Shown one piece after another: positions 55,085 through 64,000 of a stretch of DNA of 64,000 nucleotides. The DNA is from Asterias rubens (lineage: Eukaryota; Echinodermata; Asteroidea; Forcipulatida; Asteriidae): contig NW_022985734.1 of the NCBI RefSeq assembly GCF_902459465.1, positions 1 to 64,000 on the forward strand, written 5' to 3'. How positions within the stretch are numbered: position 1 is the stretch's first letter; the number at the start of each line of letters is the position of its first letter. The translations under genes and the position numbers were made by a program. A model generated the notes under the pieces. The model saw nothing but the letters and a program-made list of their open reading frames with translations, was not told the origin of the DNA and made no database searches.

Positions 55085-57340
55085 TGAATTTTGTTTTTAA
55101 ATCATCAACTAATTTCCCTTCAAGTACTGGTGTATATTTTTCGATCAAGTAAATTTGTATTTTTTTATAAATATTGCGTGTACATTTTGTTACTGGGAGA
55201 CTTTTCCTTAACCCCTTCATAATGCACTAACTTGGTAAGGAGCAATGGAGAGCAAGAACACGCATGGCTCTCCAATGCCTTTCTGCACAACTCTGCCGCG
55301 CGCGCCCTGCATACGCGCACCCATGTCTGACCTTAATGTCGGACCTTCGTTGCGTTGTGATTGGTCAATACGCATTGGGGCGGAGCTTAATGGATCTGTC
55401 TATTGAATGAAAGTTTTCACAGATCTGTTATTTGATGCATTAGGTGTTGGGATACACCAAGTATGAATACTTGTCGTTGACAATTACCAAATGTGTCCAG
55501 TGCCTTTAAACCTCCCTCGGGTCACCCTTGTGATAACACAATAAACCAACTCCCCCACTATTCTGGAGGTAGTGTCCTAGAGCTACTCAAAAGGTAATCG
55601 TGGTTCAGTGGTTAGACGGCACGGCTAGCAATCAGAAGGTTGGGGGTCCAAATCCTACCAAGCTAATCGCTGATTTCACAATGAGTTCAATAAGTATTGT
55701 CGTCTTAATAATGAATCACTATTTCTTCATTTGTGCAACTTGTAATCATCATAGACGTTGAACCAATGTTTGTATGAGAGAGTTTGGCTGTCGCCAGCTT
55801 GATGTTTTTTTTTCAATCAGAGTTTGAGTTCCCTTGATGGGAAGATCATCTAAACAAAGCCAAACATTTTTCTACTAAGCAGGAAACCAGTCACATTTTC
55901 TACTTGTAAAAATGTGTTTTAGCTGGTGACCTAATTCTGGTAAGCATCGTTTTGTTAGGCTTGGGCAAAGCTGTCTTGACTTAAATAGTCGAAACATTGA
56001 TAGTGAAGTTCATAACGATCAACTATACGCTATTTTCTACCTTCCGCCCGGGTCGTTGTTGAAAAGCATGACAGTTCTTTTCAAAACTGAGAAGTCTCCT
56101 GATCAATCTGAAAATCTACTCTGTGGTAGTAGAATATGTAGTAAGACGGTTCTCTAAAGGACAAACTTTACCTGGCAAGTAAACACACACATGGTGTTAC
56201 CGCAAACCAAATATGATTCCTTACCATGCAATGCCTCAAATCCAATATGCTGTCTTGACTAGACCACTTTTTGTGCAAATGGTGGAACAAACAATGTGTC
56301 TTATTATTGTAATCTTCTACGAAGACAAACGGGTAATTTCTTGGACTTCATTTTCTTCTGTGTTGTATCAACACATCAAACTCCCACCCGAGTGATTTTG
56401 CCTGCAGATGTTTTTCGCAGAAATCTGGAAAGTACTGAGTAATCTGGTGCTTAATAGACATCAGTGTAAGGGTAACGACAAATTATGTATCAAATAATAA
56501 ATGGAAATTGTTGTAAACCAAACAACTTGTGAACGAGTGTTAAAATTTATTTGCATAATATATACACATGACAATGTACAATAGAATTTACATGTACTGT
56601 ATCTGTTTTAAAAACACAACTCTGAAAATAATCTTCACTCTGTTGTCTCTGGTCATCGGACTTGTCCCCCCCCCCCCCCACTTTCTCATTGACCTCAAGA
56701 TTTTTCAATACAAATGTCTTGCAAAATGAAAAAGGCCTTGCCCTACCATTGTCAATGTTTTAAAACGCCTTACAGATGCTATGTCAGATTTTTGGCCGAT
56801 TTGACCCAAAAATTTTGATTTAAAATTCAATTGGTATTTTGATGGGGGTCGAGAAAGTTACAAGCTTTCATTTGAGCCATTTCTCAAAAAAGTCCGCCAA
56901 GTATTAGTAGCGTAGCAGTGAAATAAATTGCTCAAAATTAGTTTTTGTCGGGATCCCGACAATATACCCGACAATATATCACGTGACCAATTCTTATGTG
57001 TTTTATAAGAAACGCTTTAAATTTTTGTCTTGGTTCTTGACCATTAAAAGTAAAAGTTAAACTTTTTTTCATTAAAGCGGCTGACATGGCATCTTTAATG
57101 AAGTTCAAAAGCCTTAGTGCTAATAAACCCTCCAGCTCTTGCTAATTTTTTGATCAAGTTGACCAACCATTTGAAACCTTAAGCTTGAAACCATTCCACT
57201 GCATGAGGTGCTTATGATTGATGGCACATCTGTGTGGATGAGTAACTGTACACTTATGTAGTGTGTGCATGCACTCGCCATATCATTGCAGACTGGCATC
57301 ATATTATTGTCATTTAAAACCATAGTAGATTAGATTGACT
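55085..57340. other. Intergenic DNA between KDSR and the convergent gene
   Basis: Holds a family A fragment (55415-55512), a tRNA-like repeat (55608-55672: TGGTTCAGTGGTTAGACGGC, GGGGTCCAAATCCTACC) and a short GTCGGGATCCCGAC palindrome near 56948. No further exon recognised. Confidence 0.5.
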
Positions 57341-57790
57341 GGTCTGACAGTAGGAGGGTTGACTGTGTACTGTGAAGATGCATTCACCACATGACATCAT
57401 ATTGCCAGCTGGCAAAGTGCATCTATCATTCAAACCCCACGGGCAATATTAAAGAGTCAGACAGTAGGAGGTTGACTGTCGAGTGTACCCATTCACCACA
57501 TAATATTATTGCAGTATGGCATAGCCCATCTATCATTCACAACCACAATGGATTATGACTGGTCAAACAGTAGGAGGGTTGACCCTGTAGCAACATTCAC
57601 CACATGATATCATATTGCAGGTCAACATAGTGCATATATTATCATTCATAACCACAGTGCATGATATTGAATGGTCAGACAGTCGGAGGGTTGACTGTGT
57701 GCTGTGTAGTTACATTCAAACTATACATCATATTGCAGGCTGGCATAATCTCTATCATTCAAACCACAGTGGATGATATTAAATCAATGC
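57340..57790. repeat. About 110-bp tandem repeat, four units
   Basis: The unit has CAGACAGTAGGAGGGTTGAC, ACATTCACCACATGA, CATATTGCAG and CTATCATTCAnAACC. Units start near 57345, 57458, 57567 and 57677. Mirrored at about 60640-61090. Confidence 0.8.
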
Positions 57791-57989
57791 ACTATTCTCG
57801 AGTGGCTGGTTGAACATACACTATTGTCAGTTTTGATAAACATACAAAAGGGTGGATCATGGAGAACTATTTATGGTGACTTTGATCAAATCAATAAACT
57901 TTAAAGTAATGGTATGCCACTGTACCGTACCCTCCAACTTCTATAAATAATAGGTGCAATATTGAAATAATCCAACCACGAAGGCGACT

Positions 57990-58232
57990 TCATTCGGCGG
58001 GCAACGCAACTCGTTCACTCTTGTGATGACTATTCCTGTCCAACTCTGCAGGGTCAAGGGTCGGTGGCGCTGGGGCATTGCTGAGGGCTTCTTGCGTCTC
58101 TTTGGCAGTCAGTGGTACCGGCGGGATAGCGGTAACCTCAGCTGGTGGTTGTTTGGTGGTCGTTTTCTTGTTCCACACGAGGCTCTCGCCGACCTGTAAA
58201 GCGGGTCCAAGCTTGCTGGCGATTTCAATTAT
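57990..58232 (-). CDS. Last exon of an unrecognised gene, intact copy (left arm)
   Basis: After an acceptor (tttctatag on the minus strand) comes an 80-codon phase-0 exon. It starts IIEIASKLGPALQVGESLVW and ends SERVALPAE plus stop. It is Pro/Ala-rich (PPAEVTAIPPVPL, NAPAPPTLDPAEL) with a charged end. I do not recognise it. The gene faces KDSR. Upstream exons should lie past the gap, because the palindrome turns back there. A possible earlier exon-like stretch (VGGKMQIIVLGKTHTVKKGL) lies near 58560-58660 but has no clear donor. Confidence 0.55.
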   Translation of the reverse strand: MIEIASKLGPALQVGESLVWNKKTTTKQPPAEVTAIPPVPLTAKETQEALSNAPAPPTLDPAELDRNSHHKSERVALPAE

Positions 58233-58336
58233 CTATAGAAACAGAAAGCCTGACATGAATAACTTAATAAAGACCAAAAGGGGAAACTGACTGGGTAAAT
58301 TTTTAAATGATTTGTAGTTGAACAAAGAACAATTTA

Positions 58337-58412
58337 CTAGAGTTGGACTCAAACCAACGATCTCCGGATTAACGCGCCAGGGCTCTACCAACTGAGCTAT
58401 CTAGCCCTATAT
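58337..58412 (-). tRNA. tRNA-like sequence (left arm)
   Basis: The minus strand reads GGCTAGATAGCTCAGTTGGT with a GCTC/GAGC D-stem, then a perfect GTTGG/CCAAC T-stem around TTTGAGT. The acceptor stem pairs CTAGA with TCTAG. The anticodon loop would be GCGTTAA with C instead of U33, so function is doubtful. The mirror copy is at 60019-60094. Confidence 0.5.
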
Positions 58413-58791
58413 TGGCGGTCTCATTCTCTTTTGAAACACTGTCTCTTGATTTCACTTTGTTCATTATGTATGTTTTGACGATTTGATGTATGATTTTATT
58501 AAATGGCGCCAATAAACCATTATCTCCGTATTTTGTAAAAATCTTTGTTTGGGGGTGCCAATCAGAAGCCACACAACTGTTAACTGAGTTTTCAGTCCCT
58601 TCTTGACTGTGTGGGTTTTCCCTAGAACAATGATCTGCATTTTTCCTCCCACATCTAAAAAAAACAACCTGAAATTTCATTGTCTTCTCTCTTCTCGTTT
58701 TGCTCTAATACGAGCATGGTTGTAAAGATGCTGTGCAGATCAGAAAGACTCTGTGAAATACTGGACTCAACTCAAGCGTGTGCTTTGTTTT

Positions 58792-59640
58792 AAAGAGTCT
58801 ATGTAACTTTTGTAGGACAAAAAACACAATGTCCACAGATTTACACTAAACTTACACAGTTTGAAGATAATGATAGTAGAAAGCTTCCCTGAAAATTTTA
58901 CGTGCTGAGGTGCTGTAGTTTTTGTGAAATGAGTAAAACAATGTCATGAAAATAATTTTCGTCTCNNNNNNNNNNNNNNNNNNNNNNNNNNNNNNNNNNN
59001 NNNNNNNNNNNNNNNNNNNNNNNNNNNNNNNNNNNNNNNNNNNNNNNNNNNNNNNNNNNNNNNNNNNNNNNNNNNNNNNNNNNNNNNNNNNNNNNNNNNN
59101 NNNNNNNNNNNNNNNNNNNNNNNNNNNNNNNNNNNNNNNNNNNNNNNNNNNNNNNNNNNNNNNNNNNNNNNNNNNNNNNNNNNNNNNNNNNNNNNNNNNN
59201 NNNNNNNNNNNNNNNNNNNNNNNNNNNNNNNNNNNNNNNNNNNNNNNNNNNNNNNNNNNNNNNNNNNNNNNNNNNNNNNNNNNNNNNNNNNNNNNNNNNN
59301 NNNNNNNNNNNNNNNNNNNNNNNNNNNNNNNNNNNNNNNNNNNNNNNNNNNNNNNNNNNNNNNNNNNNNNNNNNNNNNNNNNNNNNNNNNNNNNNNNNNN
59401 NNNNNNNNNNNNNNNNNNNNNNNNNNNNNNNNNNNNNNNNNNNNNNNNNNNNNNNNNNNNNNNNNGAGACGAAAATTATTTTCATGACATTGTTTTACTC
59501 ATTTCACAAAAACTACAGCACCTCAGCACGTAAAATTTTCAGGGAAGCTTTCTACTATCATTATCTTCAAACTGTGTAAGTTTAGTGTAAATCTGTGGAC
59601 ATTGTGTTTTTTGTCCTACAAAAGTTACATAGACTCTTTA
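58792..59640. mobile_element. Family C MITE arms facing each other across the gap
   Basis: The left half ends ATAATTTTCGTCTC at the N run and the right half restarts GAGACGAAAATTAT. Both halves carry AAAGAGTCTATGTAACTTTT and complement. The gap lies exactly at the element's symmetry centre. Confidence 0.75.
58966..59465. other. Assembly gap of exactly 500 N at the palindrome centre
   Basis: Placeholder-size gap. Sequence on both sides is mutually inverse. Confidence 0.95.
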
Positions 59641-60018
59641 AAACAAAGCACACGCTTGAGTTGAGTCCAGTATTTCACAGAGTCTTTCTGATCTGCACAG
59701 CATCTTTACAACCATGCTCGTATTAGAGCAAACGAGAAGAGAGAAGACAATGAAATTTCAGGTTGTTTTTTTTAGATGTGGGAGGAAAAATGCAGATCAT
59801 TGTTCTAGGGAAAACCCACACAGTCAAGAAGGGACTGAAAACTCAGTTAACAGTTGTGTGGCTTCTGATTGGCACCCCCAAACAAAGATTTTTACAAAAT
59901 ACGGAGATAATGGTTTATTGGCGCCAATTAATAAAATCATACATCAAATCGTCAAAACATACATAATGAACAAAGTGAAATCAAGAGACAGTGTTTCAAA
60001 AGAGAATGAGACCGCCAA

Positions 60019-60094
60019 TATAGGGCTAGATAGCTCAGTTGGTAGAGCCCTGGCGCGTTAATCCGGAGATCGTTGGTTTGAGTCCAACTCTAGT
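60019..60094 (+). tRNA. tRNA-like sequence (right arm)
   Basis: Mirror of the left-arm sequence; same stems and same atypical anticodon loop. Confidence 0.5.
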
Positions 60095-60197
60095 AAATTG
60101 TTCTTTGTTCAACTACAAATCATTTAAAAATTTACCCAGTCAGTTTCCCCTTTTGGTCTTTATTAAGTTATTCATGTCAGGCTTTCTGTTTCTATAG

Positions 60198-60439
60198 ATA
60201 ATTGAAATCGCCAGCAAGCTTGGACCCGCTTTACAGGTCGGCGAGAGCCTCGTGTGGAACAAGAAAACGACCACCAAACACCACCAGCTGAGGTTACCGC
60301 TATCCCGCCGGTACCACTGACTGCCAAAGAGACGCAAGAAGCCCTCAGCAATGCCCCAGCGCCACCGACCCTTGACCCTGCAGAGTTGGACAGGAATAGT
60401 CATCACAAGAGTGAACGAGTTGCGTTGCCCGCCGAATGA
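60198..60439 (+). pseudogene. Last exon of the unrecognised gene, right-arm copy with a 1-nt deletion
   Basis: Identical layout to 57990-58232, but one A is missing near 60278 (ACCAAACACCACCAG against ACCAAACAACCACCAG). Translation from the splice site therefore leaves frame after KKTTTK and soon meets a stop. It could be an allelic lesion or a sequencing error in a contig end. Confidence 0.6.
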
Positions 60440-63330
60440 AGTCGCCTTCGTGGTTGGATTATTTCAATATTGCACCTATTATTTATAGAAGTTGGAGGGT
60501 ACGGTACAGTGGCATACCATTACTTTAAAGTTTATTGATTTGATCAAAGTCACCATAAATAGTTCTCCATGATCCACCCTTTTGTATGTTATCAAAACTG
60601 ACAATAGTGTATGTTCAACCAGCCACTCGAGAATAGTGCATTGATTTAATATCATCCACTGTGGTTTGAATGATAGAGATTATGCCAGCCTGCAATATGA
60701 TGTATAGTTGAATGTAACTACACAGCACACAGTCAACCCTCCGACTGTCTGACCATTCAATATCATGCACTGTGGTTATGAATGATAATATATGCACTAT
60801 GTTGACCTGCAATATGATATCATGTGGTGAATGTTGCTACAGGGTCAACCCTCCTACTGTTTGACCAGTCATAATCCATTGTGGTTGTGAATGATAGATG
60901 GGCTATGCCATACTGCAATAATATTATGTGGTGAATGGGTACACTCGACAGTCAACCCTCCTACTGTCTGACTCTTTAATATTGCCCGTGGGGTTTGAAT
61001 GATAGATGCACTTTGCCAGCTGGCAATATGATGTCATGTGGTGAATGCATCTTCACAGTACACAGTCAACCCTCCTACTGTCAGACCAGTCAATCTAATC
61101 TACTATGGTTTTAAATGACAATAATATGATGCCAGTCTGCAATGATATGGCGAGTGCATGCACACACTACATAAGTGTACAGTTACTCATCCACACAGAT
61201 GTGCCATCAATCATAAGCACCTCATGCAGTGGAATGGTTTCAAGCTTAAGGTTTCAAATGGTTGGTCAACTTGATCAAAAAATTAGCAAGAGCTGGAGGG
61301 TTTATTAGCACTAAGGCTTTTGAACTTCATTAAAGATGCCATGTCAGCCGCTTTAATGAAAAAAAGTTTAACTTTTACTTTTAATGGTCAAGAACCAAGA
61401 CAAAAATTTAAAGCGTTTCTTATAAAACACATAAGAATTGGTCACGTGATATATTGTCGGGTATATTGTCGGGATCCCGACAAAAACTAATTTTGAGCAA
61501 TTTATTTCACTGCTACTAATACTTGGCGGACTTTTTTGAGCAATGGCTCAAATGAAAGCTTGTAACTTTCTCGACCCCCATCAAAATACCAATTGAATTT
61601 TAAATCAAAATTTTTGGGTCAAATCGGCCAAAAATCTGACATAGCATCTGTAAGGCGTTTTAAAACATTGACAATGGTAGGGCAAGGCCTTTTTCATTTT
61701 GCAAGACATTTGTATTGAAAAATCTTGAGGTCAATGAGAAAGTGGGGGGGGGGGGGGACAAGTCCGATGACCAGAGACAACAGAGTGAAGATTATTTTCA
61801 GAGTTGTGTTTTTAAAACAGATACAGTACATGTAAATTCTATTGTACATTGTCATGTGTATATATTATGCAAATAAATTTTAACACTCGTTCACAAGTTG
61901 TTTGGTTTACAACAATTTCCATTTATTATTGATACATAATTTGTCGTTACCCTTACACTGATGTCTATTAAGCACCAGATTACTCAGTACTTTCCAGATT
62001 TCTGCGAAAAACAAATCTGCAGGCAAAATCACTCGGGTGGGAGTTTGATGTGTTGATACAACACAGAAGAAAATGAAGTCCAAGAAATTACCCGTTTGTC
62101 TTCGTAGAAGATTACAATAATAAGACACATTGTTTGTCTCACCATTTGCACAAAAAGTGGTCTAGTCAAGACAGCATATTGGATTTGAGGCATTGCATGG
62201 TAAGGAATCATATTTGGTTTGCGGTAACACCATGTGTGTGTTTACTTGCCAGGTAAAGTTGTCCTTTAGAGAACCGTCTTACTACATATTCTACTACCAC
62301 AGAGTAGATTTTCAGATTGATCAGGAGACTTCTCAGTTTGAAAAGAACTGTCATGCTTTTCAACAACGACCCGGGCGGAAGGTAGAAATAGCGTATAGTT
62401 GATCGTTATGAACTTCACTATCAATGTTTCGACTATTAAGTCAAGGACAGCTTTGCCCAAGCCTAACAAAACGATGCTTACCAGAATTAGGTCACCACTA
62501 AAACACATTTTTACAAGTAGAAATGTGACTGGTTTCCTGCTTAGTAGAAAAATGTTTGGCTTTGTTTAGATGATCTTCCCATCAAGGGAACTCAAACTCT
62601 GATTGAAAAAAAACATCAAGCTGGCGACAGCCAAACTCTCTCATACAAACATTGGTTCAACGTCTATGATGATTACAAGTTGCACAAATGAAGAAATAGT
62701 GATTCAGTATTAAGACGACAATACTTATTGAACTCATTGTGAAATCAGCGATTAGCTTGGTAGGATTTGGACCCCCAACCTTCTGATTGCTAGCCGTGCC
62801 GTCTAACCACTGAACCACGATTACCTTTTGAGTAGCTCCAGGACACTACCTCCAGAATAGTGGGGGAGTTGGTTTATTGTGTTATCACAAGGGTGACCCG
62901 AGGGAGGTTTAAAGGCACTGGACATTTGGTAATTGTCAACGACAAGTATTCATACTTGGTGTATCCCAACACCTAATGCATCAAATAACAGATCTGTGAA
63001 AACTTTCATTCAATAGACAGATCCATTAAGCTCCGCCCCAATGCGTATTGACCAATCACAACGCAACGAAGGTCCGACATTAAGGTCAGACATGGGTGCG
63101 CGTATGCAGGGCGCGCGCGGCAGAGTTGTGCAGAAAGGCATTGGAGAGCCATGCGTGTTCTTGCTCTCCATTGCTCCTTACCAAGTTAGTGCATTATGAA
63201 GGGGTTAAGGAAAAGTCTCCCAGTAACAAAATGTACACGCAATATTTATAAAAAAATACAAGTTTACTTGATCGAAAAATATACACCAGTACTTGAAGGG
63301 AAATAGTTGATGATTTCAAAAAAAAATTCA

Positions 63331-63438
63331 TCATTTCTGTTTTTGGCTTTCTCTTTCCTTGAAGCATCTCATGACGATCCCGTTGAAATTTGCCACAAAG
63401 AAAAACGAGATCAACTTCAAAATGCTCATCAGGAAAAC
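63331..63438 (-). pseudogene. Second copy of the last KDSR exon (right arm)
   Basis: The minus strand has the same acceptor and the same coding start [18 protein letters not shown] up to the stop. No other KDSR exon is seen in this orientation before the window ends. It is probably the other haplotype of the same locus or an isolated duplicate. Confidence 0.75.
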
Positions 63439-64000
63439 CTAGCAAAAAAAAGTTGAGAGGAGAAACAAAATAAATGCAATAAATAAAACAAAATTGAACA
63501 GCTGCAAATAAGGACAAACAAAACGATAGTTTTTAAGAAGAATCCAACAATAAAACAATCCCTCAGCAAAGTACTGAGGAACACGGCTTGGCGGGCAGAC
63601 ACATGTAGGAAACAACCTCCAGTGAGGGTGGTACACAAAAACGATTAGAAGCAAAACAAATAACCCTGGCAGGGAAAGCCAACAGTAACAGAAGGTCACT
63701 TTCAAAGTGGCTGACCATTTGGTTCTAAAACCACAAAAAAAGACCAAACAAAAAATCTACCCCTTGAGGGATATGCATTTCCCACAAAAAAAAGCGGGCA
63801 ACTCGGAAAGAAAACAAATCAACCAGCTCATTTTTTTCTTAACGCCGAATTTCCTTGGACCATAAATAAGGGAATCAATGTGTGGTGAAGAGGTTTTCAA
63901 CTAGTGGTTTAATCCCAACGAGGCCTGGTTCTTGATAATTTTACCGAGACAAAGTTTCAGGTAAATTATCTAAGAACCAGGCCTCGGTTGCTCAGTTTTC

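Larger units (their letters stand above)
54415..58965. repeat. Left arm of a 4.5-kb palindrome centred on the second gap
   Basis: This arm is the reverse complement of 59466-64000 with few differences: single-base changes and small indels. It contains the last KDSR exon, a tRNA-derived sequence at 55600-55680, a 110-bp tandem repeat and the last exon of a convergent gene. The match runs to the window end and probably beyond it. Confidence 0.92.
59466..64000. repeat. Right arm of the palindrome, an inverted near-copy of 54415-58965
   Basis: Contents mirror the left arm: tRNA-like sequence (60019-60094, plus), last exon of the unrecognised gene (plus), tandem repeat, SINE-like sequence (near 62760-62825) and last KDSR exon (minus). 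It differs from the left arm by scattered substitutions and indels. Confidence 0.92.

Noticed and set aside
54631-55152. 173-aa open frame in the left arm as a separate membrane protein
   Set aside because: It overlaps the last KDSR exon in another frame and the hydrophobic look comes from T-rich intron sequence. The KDSR frame ending in [13 protein letters not shown] is the real one.
58337-58412. Functional tRNA-Asn
   Set aside because: The anticodon loop lacks U33 and the anticodon stem has a mismatch. Called tRNA-like only.

Overview
The window reads as nuclear DNA of a marine invertebrate deuterostome, most likely a sea star (Asteroidea). It is AT-rich, with short phase-matched exons between GT and AG, introns full of small inverted-repeat (MITE-like) elements, and single-copy metazoan genes for coactosin-like protein, mitochondrial peptide deformylase and 3-ketodihydrosphingosine reductase. 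The asteroid assignment rests on my memory of the commonest repeat, whose ends read GGCACTGGACACTATTGG, so it is inference. The scaffold has two gaps of exactly 500 N (26335-26834 and 58966-59465), which split it into three contigs.

Contig 1 (1-26334). Two copies of one large transposon-like element lie in opposite orientation. The left copy (about 3.8 kb down to base 1, minus strand) keeps its first exon but carries several frameshifts and runs off the window. The right copy (about 13.31 to 21.8 kb, plus strand) has lost its 5' exons but has an open 2004-codon main frame. The predicted product combines an SGNH/GDSL-hydrolase-like domain, a very basic linker, Cys-rich fingers, an OTU-type cysteine protease motif, a DUF6589/RNase-H-like transposase candidate, a PIN/FEN1-like acidic domain and a C-terminal Tesmin/TSO1-like CXC repeat. 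Between the copies are a degenerate avidin-like gene (4.27-5.40 kb, plus) and a CUB-LDLa-transmembrane gene (8.57-12.34 kb, minus). Coactosin exons 2-4 follow at 23.17-24.42 kb (plus).

Contig 2 (26835-58965). It opens with a 2.8 kb foldback element whose arms are GTCGAC palindromic minisatellite (27.65-30.45 kb). Coactosin exon 1 comes next, on the minus strand (31.40-31.48 kb), opposite to the other exons. Then come a diverged relative of the foldback element (33.6-35.2 kb), an 80-bp satellite with a nested 184-bp solo LTR (37.7-39.3 kb), a retroelement fragment (40.3-41.4 kb), the peptide deformylase gene (43.04-45.15 kb, minus) and the divergently oriented KDSR gene (46.998-55.084 kb, plus; ten exons, 334 aa).

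Contig 3 (59466-64000) is an inverted copy of the last 4.5 kb of contig 2. The palindrome is centred on the second gap and on a palindromic MITE. It carries the last KDSR exon and the last exon of an unrecognised convergent gene in both arms. The misplaced coactosin exon and this gap-centred palindrome both suggest scaffolding or haplotig problems, although real inversions cannot be excluded. The most novel biology is the SGNH-OTU-DUF6589-PIN-CXC element and its 19/20-nt GT...AG spacer.
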